This document shows, piece by piece, positions 32,898 to 42,610 of a stretch of 62,306 nt of DNA. The stretch is from contig PMLC01000039.1 of the NCBI GenBank assembly GCA_003158745.1, positions 1 to 62,306 of the forward strand, written 5' to 3'. A model generated the notes under the pieces. It saw only the letters and a list, made by a program, of their open reading frames with translations, was not told the DNA's origin and searched no databases. Each line of letters opens with the position of its first letter. The stretch's first letter is position 1. The position numbers were made by a program, and so were the translations under genes. Source of the stretch: Acidobacteriota bacterium (GTDB lineage Bacteria > Acidobacteriota > Thermoanaerobaculia > Thermoanaerobaculales > Thermoanaerobaculaceae).

Positions 32898-35441
32898 GTG
32901 ACTCCTGAGAGTATCGGCCGCTACAGAATCGTGCGACTCCTCGGCAGCGGCGGCATGGGCGAAGTCTTCGAGGGGTACGACGACCGGCTCCAGCGGCCGG
33001 TCGCCATCAAGGGGCTCCATCACGACCGTGTAAGCCCGGACCGGCGCGAGCGCCTCCGCCGCGAGGCCCTGTCCACGGCCGCTCTCTCCCACCCGGCGAT
33101 CACCCACATCTACGAGATCCTCACCGAAGGCGACACCGACTGGGTCGTGATGGAGTTCGTGGACGGCAGCTCGCTGGCCGACGTCCTCGGCAAGGGGCCG
33201 CCCTCCCCGGCCGAGGTGGCGAGCATCGGGGCCGAGATCGCCGAGGCGCTCGCCGAAGCGCACCGGCGCGGGATCGTGCACCGGGACATCAAGACGGAAA
33301 ACGTGATGCTGACGCCGACCGGTCACGTGAAGGTGCTCGACTTCGGCCTGGCGAAGTGGGTCGGGGTACGGGCGGCCAGCGACGACAGGATCACGACCGA
33401 CGGGATCGTGGTCGGGACGTCGAAGGCGATGTCGCCGGAGCAGGCGCTCGGCAAGGAAGTGGACTCCCGGAGCGACATCTTCTCGCTCGGCTCCACGCTG
33501 TACGAGCTGGCGACGGGAAGGCCGGCGTTTCGGGGAACGACGCCTATGGAGACGATGCACAAGGTGGCGCGCTGCGAGTGTGAGCCCCTCGCGGAGGTGG
33601 GCCCCGACCTTCCGGAGGCGCTGGTCTCGGTGATCGAGCGGTGCATGGCATGCGACCCCAAGGGCCGCTACCAAACCGCGGACGAGCTGGCCCGCGACCT
33701 GCGTCGGGTGGCTGCGAGCGCGACCGACGCGACAGAGGCGGCGCCGGCGGTGAGGTCGAGCCAGGTCTTTGTCAGAGCTCGCCGGCATTGGGTGGCAGGG
33801 GCGGCGATCGTGGCCGTGCTCACCGTCGCAGCAGCAGTCGCCGTGAAGCAAGGCTGGCTCTCCCCACGCAAACCGCTCACCGTGGCGGTCCTGCCGGTGC
33901 AATCGCCGGCCACGGATGATGCCGCCAAGCTCGCGTCGACCGCGATCGAGGACGCGGTCGTCATCAGTCTTGCCGCGCTGAAGAACGTCATCGTCGTCTC
34001 GGGCCGGGACGCGCGAGCGGTCTCGAGCCCGGGGAAGCGAGTGCCGGATATCGCCCGTGAACTGGGCGTGCGCGAGGTTGTGGAGACATCGGTGACGCCG
34101 GGCCAGGCGGGGCAGCCGATTCGCGTCGGCCTCCAGCGGCTCGACGGCCGAACCGGCCAGGTCACCTGGAGCGAACAGCTCGAGGTCGGGACCGACGACC
34201 TGATCCTGCTGCAGGACCGCATCGTCACCGCTCTCGGCGACGCGTACCGAGGGGTGCCGACGAGCGGGCACCCTGCATCCCGGGAGGCCACGCCGGAGGC
34301 GCTCAAGGCGTATCTGCAGGTGAAGAGCAGGCTCGATTCGGGCAACTATTCGAAAGACCAAACGGAAGAAATCACGCTGCTCCAGGCCGCGATCGCTGAC
34401 GCTCCGAGGTTTTTCGCGCCGGTGGCCTCGCTCGCCTGGAGGTACCGCTACGTGTACCAGCTCTACCGCCGACCAGCCGACCTCGACCGCTGTTTAGCGC
34501 TGGCAAAACGCGCTCGGGAGCTTGCGCCGGATCACCCGTGGGTGTTGCAACTCGAGGCGTGGCAGGCGCTCGACCGGCGGGACAACGACGAGGCCCTCGA
34601 TCGGGTACGCGCGTGGACCTCCTCCCGACCCGGCGACAGCACCGCCTGGCAAACCCTCGCGGTGGTCCTGGATCGCATGGGACGGTACCCGGAGTCCGTA
34701 ACCGCCTTCGAGCGCTCGTTCGCCCTGCTCCCCTCGTGGTACACCCTCTACTACCTTGCAGAGTCGCAGGAGCTTCGCGGCGAGTTCGACGGTGCGCGCC
34801 AGGCCATCCGGCGCGCGCTCGAGATCTCGCCGGCAAACCTCTCTTGCCTCGGGCTCCTGGCGGAGGTCGAGATGTACGCCGGCAACAACGCCGAGGCGGA
34901 GCGTTTGTACCGCGACCTGGTCGCCCGGCGGGGCGAGCGTTGGGATCGCATCCATCTCGGCAACTGTCTCTACTACCAGAACAGGCTCGCGGAGGCCGCC
35001 GAGCAGTACCAGGAGGCGGCGGAGGCGGACCGCACCAACTACCTTGCCGTCGCCAACCTGGCGGACACCAGGCTGGCACTGGGCCAGCTCGACCTGGCCA
35101 GGGCGGGTTACGCCGAAGCGTTGCGCCTGTGCGAGACCGAATTTGAACGGGGGCTGCGCGGGAGGCCACTGCTCGAGACCCGGGCCCGCTGCCTCGTACA
35201 GCTCGATCGCGGGCCCGAGGCGTTTCTCGCCATCCAGGAGGCCCTCAGGGAGTACGGCGACAACCCGGCCACGATGTACATGGCCGCGCTCGTCGCAGCC
35301 GTGGCCGGGGATACGAATGCCGCTCTGGCGTGGACGGGCAAGGCGCTTGCGGCGCACGCACCGGCGGTGTGGTTCGCGGGCCCGGAGTTTGCCCGCCTCG
35401 CCCGGGACGCTCGATTCCAGGCGCTCTTCCCGAAGCGCTGA
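32898..35441 (+). CDS. Serine/threonine protein kinase with C-terminal TPR region
   Basis: The 847-aa protein has a Hanks-type kinase domain (about 8-275): glycine loop LGSGGMGEVF at 15-24, K38 in VAIK, catalytic D130 in HRDIKTEN and D148 in DFGLAK. A transmembrane helix at about 296-318 follows, then a TolB-like region (about 325-445) and a long run of TPRs (about 460-840). It senses or docks proteins outside the membrane and phosphorylates cytoplasmic targets. Kinases of this build are abundant in Acidobacteriota. It may be a separate unit from the Wsp-like operon, with its own leaderless start only 12 nt after cheR. Confidence 0.93.
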   Translation: MTPESIGRYRIVRLLGSGGMGEVFEGYDDRLQRPVAIKGLHHDRVSPDRRERLRREALSTAALSHPAITHIYEILTEGDTDWVVMEFVDGSSLADVLGKGPPSPAEVASIGAEIAEALAEAHRRGIVHRDIKTENVMLTPTGHVKVLDFGLAKWVGVRAASDDRITTDGIVVGTSKAMSPEQALGKEVDSRSDIFSLGSTLYELATGRPAFRGTTPMETMHKVARCECEPLAEVGPDLPEALVSVIERCMACDPKGRYQTADELARDLRRVAASATDATEAAPAVRSSQVFVRARRHWVAGAAIVAVLTVAAAVAVKQGWLSPRKPLTVAVLPVQSPATDDAAKLASTAIEDAVVISLAALKNVIVVSGRDARAVSSPGKRVPDIARELGVREVVETSVTPGQAGQPIRVGLQRLDGRTGQVTWSEQLEVGTDDLILLQDRIVTALGDAYRGVPTSGHPASREATPEALKAYLQVKSRLDSGNYSKDQTEEITLLQAAIADAPRFFAPVASLAWRYRYVYQLYRRPADLDRCLALAKRARELAPDHPWVLQLEAWQALDRRDNDEALDRVRAWTSSRPGDSTAWQTLAVVLDRMGRYPESVTAFERSFALLPSWYTLYYLAESQELRGEFDGARQAIRRALEISPANLSCLGLLAEVEMYAGNNAEAERLYRDLVARRGERWDRIHLGNCLYYQNRLAEAAEQYQEAAEADRTNYLAVANLADTRLALGQLDLARAGYAEALRLCETEFERGLRGRPLLETRARCLVQLDRGPEAFLAIQEALREYGDNPATMYMAALVAAVAGDTNAALAWTGKALAAHAPAVWFAGPEFARLARDARFQALFPKR

Positions 35442-35466
35442 CACTCCCTATTCGCCACCGAGCGGG

Positions 35467-35883
35467 CTAGTTTCCGGGACCCCCGCCGGGCTGGTTGGCC
35501 CCGCCGGGGTCCGCCTGCGCGATGACCTTTCCGGCGGCGTCGAGCAGCTTGACGTCGTAGTAGAAGAATCCAGCCTCCAGGGTGTTGCCCGTGGTCACGA
35601 TGTCGGGCAGGTGCGACCCGGCCGAAGCCTGGGCGTGGCCGAGGCCGCGGTGCACCCCGCGGGATCGAAAACCCCCGGGGGTGCCCGGGTCGGTCGGGTA
35701 TTTTGCCGGGACGGTCGCATGGAATTCCACGACGGCGCCGACCGCGGTGGCGGGCGCTCCGTCGAAGACCCAGCGGATGTCCGCCGGCCCATCGTTCCAG
35801 TAGAGGTTGACCCAATCGGGGGTGCACGTCAGTTTCCCATCCCGCGTGGTGACCCTCACAATCTCATGCGTCTTGCCAGGCAT
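35467..35883 (-). CDS. Hypothetical small beta-rich protein
   Basis: The 138-aa product has no signal peptide or membrane helix. It looks like a single beta-sandwich: VNLYWNDGPADIRWVFDGAP, AVVEFHATVPAKYP, EAGFFYYDVKLLDAAGKV, ending in a Gly/Pro-rich tail. I do not recognise a family. The ATG at 35883 is fixed by AAAGGAGG five nt upstream; a start eight codons earlier has no such site. It is convergent with the kinase gene, with only 25 nt between stops. Confidence 0.65.
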   Translation of the reverse strand: MPGKTHEIVRVTTRDGKLTCTPDWVNLYWNDGPADIRWVFDGAPATAVGAVVEFHATVPAKYPTDPGTPGGFRSRGVHRGLGHAQASAGSHLPDIVTTGNTLEAGFFYYDVKLLDAAGKVIAQADPGGANQPGGGPGN

Positions 35884-36062
35884 GTCGCCCTCCTTTCCAA
35901 TACTCATGCGTCCGTGTTTTCAGACTATCACTTTAGTCCGCCGCTGAGGCCTACGCAACGCCGGCTCTGATCCGGATTCCGGCTCAGGGTGTCGGCGGGC
36001 GGCGGGACCCTTCGGCCCGCCCGTGCCAGGCATCCCGGGTCGACCGGGTGCGGGCCATACCG

Positions 36063-36068
36063 TACAAT
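36063..36068 (+). promoter_or_regulatory. -10 hexamer TACAAT, predicted leaderless start
   Basis: TACAAT ends six nt before the GTG at 36075. No ribosome binding site precedes that codon. Confidence 0.5.
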
Positions 36069-36074
36069 CCGGCC

Positions 36075-36323
36075 GTGCCCGGCCGAAATTCGCTGCGCGC
36101 GACGCTGACTCTCGCCGTCGTGGTCTACCTCACCGCGGCCGGCTGGTTCTTCATACTCGCACCCTGGAGCCGGTTCTGGGCCGTCAGGGTCGTGTCGGTG
36201 GCACCCTTCTGGCTCGTGGCCTGGCTCGACAACCCCGCCCTGCGCGGTGCGCTTTCGGGCTTCGGCGTGGTGCACTTCGCCGCAGCGTGGGCCTGGCTCG
36301 ACAAGGCCGCGAGGAGAGCGTGA
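36075..36323 (+). CDS. Small membrane protein
   Basis: The 82-aa product has two or three hydrophobic helices (about 8-30, 34-48, 58-75) and no recognised motif. It overlaps acpS by 4 nt (GTGA), so the two are cotranscribed. The GTG start fits the leaderless pattern. A role linked to lipid or membrane synthesis is only suggested by the neighbour. Confidence 0.65.
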   Translation: MPGRNSLRATLTLAVVVYLTAAGWFFILAPWSRFWAVRVVSVAPFWLVAWLDNPALRGALSGFGVVHFAAAWAWLDKAARRA

Positions 36324-36685
36324 TCGTCGGGCTCGGCCTCGACCTGGTGAGCGTCGCGCGCGTCGAGAGGATGATCTCGCGTCACGGAGCGCGACTCCTG
36401 TCGCGCTGCTGCGCTCCGGGCGAGGTGGTGCGACCGGATGACCCCGGTCATGTCGCCGGCGTCCTGGCCGCCAAGGAGGCCGCCTTCAAGGCACTCGGAT
36501 CCGGCTGGGGGATGGGCGTCGGCTGGCGCGACCCCGTGGTGAACCGCACATCCTCCGGCGCGCCCCGCCTCACGCTCACGGGTGCTGCCGCCTCGCGCGC
36601 CTCTGCGCTCGGCGTCCGCAGCACGCATCTCTCCATCACGCACGCAGCAGGCGTCGCCGTCGCGGTCGTCATCCTCGAGTCCTGA
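36320..36685 (+). CDS. acpS: Holo-[acyl-carrier-protein] synthase
   Basis: The 121-aa product transfers 4'-phosphopantetheine from CoA to acyl carrier proteins. The magnesium-binding residues D8 (GLGLDLVSVARVERM) and E53 (AAKEAAFKALGSG) are in place, and the C-terminal HLSITHAAGVAVAVV is typical. The length is normal for AcpS. The GTG start overlaps the upstream small membrane protein. Confidence 0.93.
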   Translation: MIVGLGLDLVSVARVERMISRHGARLLSRCCAPGEVVRPDDPGHVAGVLAAKEAAFKALGSGWGMGVGWRDPVVNRTSSGAPRLTLTGAAASRASALGVRSTHLSITHAAGVAVAVVILES

Positions 36686-36714
36686 ACCCCTTGGGACGCG
36701 ACCCGCGCTAGGAC

Positions 36715-36812
36715 GGCGAGCGGAGGAGCTGAGGGGCTGAGGAGCAGAGGGGAAAAGGCAAAGGGGTGCCTGACTTGTCTTTGGCTCCTCTGCTCCCCTG
36801 CTCCTCTGCCCA
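36715..36812. repeat. Heptad-arm-type inverted repeat D1 (8-nt units)
   Basis: Left arm 36719-36755 reads GGAGCTGA, GGGGCTGA, GGAGCAGA, GGGG. Right arm 36782-36811 reads GCTCCTCT, GCTCCCCT, GCTCCTCT, GCCC. The period is 8 rather than 7. It lies between acpS and the CheY-like gene. Confidence 0.9.
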
Positions 36813-36823
36813 TCAGCTGTCGC

Positions 36824-36829
36824 TATACT
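36824..36829 (+). promoter_or_regulatory. -10 hexamer TATACT, predicted leaderless start
   Basis: TATACT ends seven nt before the GTG at 36837 and lies directly after repeat element D1. Confidence 0.6.
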
Positions 36830-36836
36830 GAATTCC

Positions 36837-37208
36837 GTGCCGGCCAGAGTGTTGATCGTCGATGATGAGCCCTATATCCTCCGCATCCTGGCGTTCAAGC
36901 TGCGGCGGGCCGGGTACGTCGCGCTCGAGGCTGCCAGCGCGGCGGAGGCGCTGGCATTGCTCGAGACGACGCCGGTGCAGTGCCTGATCCTCGACGTCTC
37001 CCTGGGCAACTCGATCACCGGGTTCCAGCTCGCCGAGAAGCTGCGCGACGACCCGCGCCACTGCCGCACGCCCGTCGTTTTCCTCACGGCCCACGCCCTG
37101 GCGGCGGAGGTCCGCCGCGGCCGGGAGCTGGGCGCCGCGGCCTACATCACAAAGCCGTTCTCCCTCCAGCGCGTCATCGAAGAGGTCGGGCGCCTCGTCC
37201 CCGCTTGA
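36837..37208 (+). CDS. CheY-like single-domain response regulator
   Basis: The 123-aa product is one receiver domain: acidic pair DD at 9-10, D53 in CLILDVSLGN, T of FLTAH and K of YITKPFS. It has no output domain, so it acts by binding a partner. No kinase gene is adjacent, although the CheA hybrid at 26845 or the kinase at 18987 are candidates. The GTG start has the leaderless arrangement. Confidence 0.9.
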   Translation: MPARVLIVDDEPYILRILAFKLRRAGYVALEAASAAEALALLETTPVQCLILDVSLGNSITGFQLAEKLRDDPRHCRTPVVFLTAHALAAEVRRGRELGAAAYITKPFSLQRVIEEVGRLVPA

Positions 37209-37284
37209 CGGGGCACCGCATCCTGCGTAGGGTTAGATATTTCGCGCCCCGGACGCCGGTGGCGCAAGTGTGAAGGGGCATTGC

Positions 37285-40179
37285 ATGTACAAGGACACGC
37301 TCAACCTCCCCGCCACGGACTTCCCGATGCGCGCGGACGCCGCGCGCCGCGAGCCTGATCGCCTCGCGCGGTGGGAGAAGGGGGATCTCTACGGCCGCCT
37401 GCGCGCCGCCCGCTCGGGCGCGGCCCGCTTCGTGCTGCACGACGGACCCCCATACGCCAACGAACACATCCACCTTGGGACCGCATTCAACAAGATCCTC
37501 AAGGACCTCGTCGTCCGCTCGCGCGCCATGCTCGGTTTCGACGTCCCCTTCGTTCCGGGCTGGGACTGCCACGGCCTGCCGATTGAGCAGAAGGTCGACC
37601 GCGAGCTGGGCGGACGCAAGCTCGCCATGTCGGACCTCGAGGTGCGCGCCGCCTGCCGTGCCTACGCGGAGCGGTTCGTCGGTGTGCAGCGCGAGGAGTT
37701 CCGGCGATTGGGCGGGATCGGCACCTGGTACGAACCCTACCTCACCATGTCGCCGCGCTACGAGGCGGATATCGCCGCGGCACTCGGCAGGTTTGTGGAT
37801 CAGGGACTGCTCTACCGCGAGCGTAAGGCAATCCGATGGTGCTGGCACGACCGCACTGCGCTCGCCGAGGCGGAGCTCGAGTACGTGTCGCGCCGCGACC
37901 CGGAGATCACCGTGGCCTTCCCCGCCGCGGAGCCCACCGCCGTGCGGAAGGCATTCGGCGCGACCGGCAATGGGCCGGTTTCCTTCGTGATCTGGACCAC
38001 GACGCCCTGGACCATCCCTTCAAACCTCGCGATTGCGGTCCACCCAGAGGCGGAATACGTGTTGGTGGAGACGGAACGCGGTGGTCTCGTCGTCGCCACG
38101 ACGCTCGCGCCGGCGGTGCTGACCGCGGCAAAGCTCGACGGGACCCGGGTCGGCCGCGCCAGCGGTTCGGCACTCGTGGGTCTCGCGTACCGGCACCCGC
38201 TCGCGGCCGGATTGCGCGCCACGCTGCCCGAAGGCGCCAGGGCTTTCGTCATCGTGCCGGCCGCATATGTCACTCTCGACACCGGCACAGGCCTCGTGCA
38301 CACGGCGCCCGGGCACGGCGAGGACGACTTCCGCACCGGCAAGGTCGAGGGAATTCCGATCGTGTCGCCGCTCGACGACGGCGGCCGCTACACATCGGAG
38401 GTGGCGGACCTCAAGGGCGTCCACGTCTTCGACGCCAACCCGCGGGTCACGGAAGCGCTCGCCAAGGCCGGCGCCCTCCTCGCGTCCGGCACCGGCGAGC
38501 ACGAGTACCCGCACTGCTGGCGCTGCCACGAGCCGGTGATTTTCCGCGCCACCGAGCAGTACTTCATCGCCCTCACCCCCGACGCGGCTCCGCACGCCAC
38601 GATCGACCTCCGGCAGCGCGCGCTGGCGGAGATCGCCAAGGTGTCCTGGCTGCCGCAGTGGGGCCAGGCCCGCATCCACGGGATGGTCGAGAACCGGTTC
38701 GAGTGGTGCGTGTCGCGCCAGCGCCGGTGGGGCTCGCCGATCACCGTGCTCGTGTGCGCCAACGAAGAGTGCAAGGCTGTGTGGCCGGACGGCTCGGATC
38801 GCGATGCCACAGGCGCCTTCTTCGCCCGCGTCGAGGAGTTCTTCGCGGCAGAGGGCGCCGACGCGTGGTACGCGCGGCCCGTCTCTGACTTCGCCCCGGC
38901 CGGCCTCGCGTGCCCGAAGTGCGGCGGCACGGCATGGGAGAAGGAACGCGACATCCTCGATGTCTGGTTCGACTCCGGCGCCTCGCACCTCGCCGTCTGC
39001 GACAAGGGCCGGTTCCCGGGTCTGACCTGGCCCGCGGACCTCTATCTGGAGGCGCACGACCAGTACCGCGGCTGGTTCCAGTCGTCCCTCCTCGTCGGCG
39101 TGGTGACTCACGACGCCGCGCCGTACCGTACAGTGCTGGTCCACGGGCACGTTCTCGACGCCGAGGGCAAGAAGATGTCGAAGTCGCTCGGCAACGCCGT
39201 CTCGCCGCTCGACGTGACGGCGAAGTACGGCGCCGACGTGCTGCGTCTCTGGGCCTCGTCGGTGGACTTCCGTGAAGACATGCCGTTCTCCGACGAGAGC
39301 ATCACCCGCGCCGCTGACGCGTACCGCAAGATCCGCAACACGCTGCGCTTCCTGCTCTCCAACCTATCCGGGTTCGACCCCGTTGCCGACGCGACCCCGG
39401 TCGCCCGACTTCTGCCGCTCGATGCGCATTTCCTCCGGCGCGGGCGGGCCCTCGCGCAGCGCATCCGCGACGCGTACGAGCGGTACGAGTTCCACACCGT
39501 CTACCACGCCCTCAACAACTTCTGCGCCGTGGATCTCTCCGCCGTGTACCTCGACGTTCTCAAGGACCGGCTCTACTGCTCGCACCCGTCGGCGCCGGAA
39601 CGACGCTCGGCACAAACCGTGCTGTACCGGCTCGCCCGCATGCTCATGACCGCGATGGCGCCGGTGCTCGCGTTCACCGCCGACGAAGCATGGGAGCATC
39701 TCCCCGGCGAGCATTCCGACGCAGTGCTGCTCGAGCGCTTCGACCTGCTCCAGGACGCGTCCGACGACGCCGATGCCGACGCACGCTTCCTCAAGCTCCT
39801 GACGTTGCGCGAGGAGGTCAACAAGGAACTCGAGGTCCACCGCCAGCAGGGCGAGTTCGGCAAGTCACTCGAGGCGGTGCTGGTGCTGTTTGCGGAGAAA
39901 CCTGAAGGCCGGGCCAGGCTGGCGCAGGACCTCGCGGCGTGCCGATTGACGCTCGAGGAGCTCTGCATCGTCTCGCAAGTCGAGTTCAGCACAGAGAAGC
40001 TGCCCTTGCACAGCGCTTCGTCGGCCTACGAGGGTCTGTTCATCGGCGTTCGCAAGGCCGAGGGTCAGGCGTGTCGGCGGTGCTGGCAGGTGCTCCCGAA
40101 GACCGGCCACCCCGACCACCCGGACCTCTGCGGGCGATGCCTGAAGGTCGTCCTGGCGCTGGGGAACCGGACGGCGTGA
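37285..40179 (+). CDS. ileS: Isoleucyl-tRNA synthetase
   Basis: The 964-aa class I synthetase charges tRNA-Ile. The HIGH motif is HIHLG at 61-65, KMSKS is at 630-634, and the editing domain has [14 protein letters not shown]. The C-terminal zinc motif CRRCW...CGRC is present, as in the bacterial type. The ATG at 37285 gives [16 protein letters not shown], which aligns with the family start and has AAGGGG seven nt upstream. It heads the ileS-lspA-lgt-rluD operon and overlaps lspA by one base. Confidence 0.97.
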   Translation: MYKDTLNLPATDFPMRADAARREPDRLARWEKGDLYGRLRAARSGAARFVLHDGPPYANEHIHLGTAFNKILKDLVVRSRAMLGFDVPFVPGWDCHGLPIEQKVDRELGGRKLAMSDLEVRAACRAYAERFVGVQREEFRRLGGIGTWYEPYLTMSPRYEADIAAALGRFVDQGLLYRERKAIRWCWHDRTALAEAELEYVSRRDPEITVAFPAAEPTAVRKAFGATGNGPVSFVIWTTTPWTIPSNLAIAVHPEAEYVLVETERGGLVVATTLAPAVLTAAKLDGTRVGRASGSALVGLAYRHPLAAGLRATLPEGARAFVIVPAAYVTLDTGTGLVHTAPGHGEDDFRTGKVEGIPIVSPLDDGGRYTSEVADLKGVHVFDANPRVTEALAKAGALLASGTGEHEYPHCWRCHEPVIFRATEQYFIALTPDAAPHATIDLRQRALAEIAKVSWLPQWGQARIHGMVENRFEWCVSRQRRWGSPITVLVCANEECKAVWPDGSDRDATGAFFARVEEFFAAEGADAWYARPVSDFAPAGLACPKCGGTAWEKERDILDVWFDSGASHLAVCDKGRFPGLTWPADLYLEAHDQYRGWFQSSLLVGVVTHDAAPYRTVLVHGHVLDAEGKKMSKSLGNAVSPLDVTAKYGADVLRLWASSVDFREDMPFSDESITRAADAYRKIRNTLRFLLSNLSGFDPVADATPVARLLPLDAHFLRRGRALAQRIRDAYERYEFHTVYHALNNFCAVDLSAVYLDVLKDRLYCSHPSAPERRSAQTVLYRLARMLMTAMAPVLAFTADEAWEHLPGEHSDAVLLERFDLLQDASDDADADARFLKLLTLREEVNKELEVHRQQGEFGKSLEAVLVLFAEKPEGRARLAQDLAACRLTLEELCIVSQVEFSTEKLPLHSASSAYEGLFIGVRKAEGQACRRCWQVLPKTGHPDHPDLCGRCLKVVLALGNRTA

Positions 40180-40682
40180 TGCGACTCTCCCGCTCGCTCC
40201 TTATTGCGGCAACTGTGGCAGCGGCCGACCAGCTCACCAAGCTCTGGATCGTGGCCGCCTACCCGTTCGGCTCCGAGACCGAGGTGATCCCAGGTGTGTT
40301 CCGCTTGGTCCACACCCGAAACCGCGGAATCGCCTTCGGACTCTTCGGCGCATCGGGATCGGCGGTACAGCTCGCTCTGCTGATCGTCGTCGCTGGCGTG
40401 GTGGGTTTCGTAGCCTGGCAGGTCTCCAAAACCGGCGGCGACGGGCAGGCAGGCTGGGGCCTCGCGCTCGTCCTGGGGGGCGCGGTTGGCAACATCATCG
40501 ACCGCGTGACCCGCGGCGAGGTCGTGGACTTCCTGGACTTCTACCTGAGGCTGGGCGGGCGCGAGCACCACTGGTTCGCGTTCAACGTCGCCGACTCGGC
40601 GATCTCCGTGGGGGCGTGCCTAGTCGTCTTGGGCGAGCTGGTCTCGCAGGCGAGGAGCAAGCGTGCACCCAGTTCTGATTGA
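40179..40682 (+). CDS. lspA: Lipoprotein signal peptidase (signal peptidase II)
   Basis: The 167-aa membrane protein has four hydrophobic helices and the two catalytic aspartates D108 (GNIIDRV) and D139 (FNVADSAI). It cleaves the signal peptide of prolipoproteins after Lgt has acted. The ATG overlaps the ileS stop (TGATG). Its end overlaps lgt by 20 nt, so the two consecutive steps of lipoprotein maturation are translationally coupled. Confidence 0.95.
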   Translation: MRLSRSLLIAATVAAADQLTKLWIVAAYPFGSETEVIPGVFRLVHTRNRGIAFGLFGASGSAVQLALLIVVAGVVGFVAWQVSKTGGDGQAGWGLALVLGGAVGNIIDRVTRGEVVDFLDFYLRLGGREHHWFAFNVADSAISVGACLVVLGELVSQARSKRAPSSD

Positions 40683-41454
40683 CCTCGGCTTCTACCAGCT
40701 CCCGACCTACGGGGTACTCCTCTACTCCGGCATCGTGTTGGGGATCTGGCTCGCGAGCCGGAGAGCGAAGCTTGTCGGTCTCCCAGGCGACAAGGTGATG
40801 GATCTCGGCGCGTGGGTCGTCCTGTGGGGGCTTGCCGGGAGCAAGCTGCTGCTCGCGATCACCGATCCGTCATACCTCGGCTCGCTCTCGGGCCTTTGGG
40901 GACTGCTGCGCGCCGGTGGTGTGTTCTACGGCGGCCTCATCGGCGCCCTCGTCGCCGCCGTCGTCCTGCTGCGGCGGTATCGCCTACCTTTCTTCGAGGT
41001 TGCCGACGTACTGGCCCCGTCGGTCGCGCTCGGCCATTTCTTCGGGCGCCTGGGGTGCTTCTCGGCCGGCTGCTGCTACGGCCGCAGCTGCAGCCCGGCG
41101 TGGGGCGTCGTGTTCAGCCACCCGCTCGCCGCCGAGATCTCCGGCACGCCGCTCGGCGTCCCCCTGGTCCCGACGCAGCTCTACGAGGCCGCGTTCAACC
41201 TCGCGAATTACGCTTTCCTCGCATGGTTGTTCCGCCGACGCCTCCGCCCGGGGAGCGTGCTCGCCGCGTACCTCATCGGCTACGGCGTCGCCCGGTTCGT
41301 GATCGAGTTCTTCCGCGGCGATGCGGACCGCGGTTTCGTGCTGGGCGGCGCGCTCTCGACGAGCCAGGCGATCGCCGGGGTGATGGTCCCGCTCGGCTTC
41401 GCCATCCTTATCTGGGTCCGCCGCCGTGGGCAGGGACAGCCGGTTTCAGAGTGA
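40663..41454 (+). CDS. lgt: Prolipoprotein diacylglyceryl transferase
   Basis: The 263-aa polytopic membrane protein transfers diacylglycerol from phosphatidylglycerol to the lipobox cysteine. PTYGVLLYSGIVLGIW at the N-terminus, the signature HFFGRLGCFSAGCCYG near 130 and RFVIEFFRGDADRG near 210 identify it. The GCCYG variant replaces the more common GRxGNFxN motif. A GTG start lies within lspA. Repeat element D2 starts right after its stop. Confidence 0.92.
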   Translation: MHPVLIDLGFYQLPTYGVLLYSGIVLGIWLASRRAKLVGLPGDKVMDLGAWVVLWGLAGSKLLLAITDPSYLGSLSGLWGLLRAGGVFYGGLIGALVAAVVLLRRYRLPFFEVADVLAPSVALGHFFGRLGCFSAGCCYGRSCSPAWGVVFSHPLAAEISGTPLGVPLVPTQLYEAAFNLANYAFLAWLFRRRLRPGSVLAAYLIGYGVARFVIEFFRGDADRGFVLGGALSTSQAIAGVMVPLGFAILIWVRRRGQGQPVSE

Positions 41455-41460
41455 TGGCAA

Positions 41461-41590
41461 GCATGGGAGCAGAGGAGCAGAGGGGCAGAGGGGCGGAAAC
41501 GACCGCTCCTGCTCCTACCTGCTCCCATGCCGCGATCCTCTTCCGCGTCTTTGCTCCTCCGCTCCTCCGCTCCTCTGCTCCTCTGCTCGC
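41461..41590. repeat. Heptad-arm-type inverted repeat D2 (8-nt units)
   Basis: Left arm 41465-41498 reads GGAGCAGA, GGAGCAGA, GGGGCAGA, GGGGCGG. Right arm 41552-41590 reads GCTCCTCC twice then GCTCCTCT twice. It separates lgt from rluD inside one operon. Confidence 0.9.
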
Positions 41591-41604
41591 TCTGGCGGGC
41601 CGGA

Positions 41605-42561
41605 ATGGGTGAGCCCGAGGCGACCATCCGGCTGGTGGTGCCGGCTGAGGCGGAGGGGCTGCGGCTCGACCGCTTCCTGGCCGCGGCCGGACACGGCTGG
41701 TCTCGCTCCCAGGCGGCGCGCTGGATCGAGGAGCGCCACGTCACCAGGAACGGCCGCTCGAGCAAGCCGGCACAGTTCCTCGCGCCCGGTGACGTGATCG
41801 AGGTGAGCCCGCCAGCGCCGACGCCGTCCGAGGTCCTCCCGCAGGCGATCCCGCTCGACGTGCTGTACGAGGACGGGCACCTGATCGTGATCAATAAGCC
41901 CCCCGGCCTCGTGGTCCACCCGGCTGCCGGCAACCCCGACGGCACCCTGGTCAACGCTCTGCTCGCGCACTGCCGGGATCTCTCCGGGATCGGTGGCGTC
42001 GAGCGGCCCGGAATCGTCCACCGCCTCGACAAGGACACCTCCGGTGTTCTCGTCGCGGCCAAGACGGACCTCGCCCACCGGTCGCTGTCGCTCTCGTTCC
42101 GCTGGCGCACGACGGACAAGCGTTACCTCGCGGTCGTGTACGGGGCGCCAAACACGGCCGAGGGCGTGGTGGATGCGCCGATCGCACGCCACCCCTCCGA
42201 GCGCAAGCGCATGGCTGTCGTCCCAGGCGGCCGGCCGGCGCGCACGCTCTGGTGGGTGCGCGAGCGCTTCGCCGGCGCCGCCCTCGTCGAGTGCCGTCTT
42301 GTGACCGGCCGGACGCACCAAGTCCGCGTCCATCTGGCCCACATCGGGCACGCGCTCGTCGGCGACCCCACGTACACGGGCAGGCAGTGGCGCGCCGTCG
42401 AGGACTCGGTGACCTCCGCGGCCTGTCGGGATTTTCCGCGCCAGGCCCTCCACGCCTGGAAGCTCACGATCACACACCCCGCGACCGGCGAGCCGATGAC
42501 GTTCGAGGCGCCGCTCCCCGAGGACATCGCCATGTTGCTCGCCGTTCTGCGCCAGTCGTAA
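41605..42561 (+). CDS. rluD: Large-subunit pseudouridine synthase (RluD-like)
   Basis: The 318-aa protein has an N-terminal S4 RNA-binding domain (about 12-75) and a pseudouridine synthase domain with catalytic D142 in HRLDKDTSGV and the NKPPGLVVHP and GRTHQVRVHL motifs. RluD-type enzymes modify helix 69 of 23S rRNA; RluA/RluC specificity cannot be excluded. The ATG at 41605 gives the usual S4 N-terminus; longer frames read into repeat D2. The lspA-rluD neighbourhood is common in bacteria. Confidence 0.92.
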   Translation: MGEPEATIRLVVPAEAEGLRLDRFLAAAGHGWSRSQAARWIEERHVTRNGRSSKPAQFLAPGDVIEVSPPAPTPSEVLPQAIPLDVLYEDGHLIVINKPPGLVVHPAAGNPDGTLVNALLAHCRDLSGIGGVERPGIVHRLDKDTSGVLVAAKTDLAHRSLSLSFRWRTTDKRYLAVVYGAPNTAEGVVDAPIARHPSERKRMAVVPGGRPARTLWWVRERFAGAALVECRLVTGRTHQVRVHLAHIGHALVGDPTYTGRQWRAVEDSVTSAACRDFPRQALHAWKLTITHPATGEPMTFEAPLPEDIAMLLAVLRQS

Positions 42562-42580
42562 CACGCGAAAGACCCGATGT

Positions 42581-42586
42581 TATAGT
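42581..42586 (+). promoter_or_regulatory. -10 hexamer TATAGT
   Basis: TATAGT ends six nt before a TTG and 24 nt before the ATG at 42611. The start would be leaderless if TTG is used, or have an 18-nt leader without ribosome binding site if ATG is used. Confidence 0.45.
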
Positions 42587-42610
42587 TGGTCGTTGTTGCC
42601 TCACAACACC

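Noticed and set aside
42593-42610. TTG at 42593 as start of the YfhO-like gene
   Set aside because: It fits the leaderless spacing, but leaderless TTG initiation is usually weak; the ATG at 42611 is preferred without being certain.
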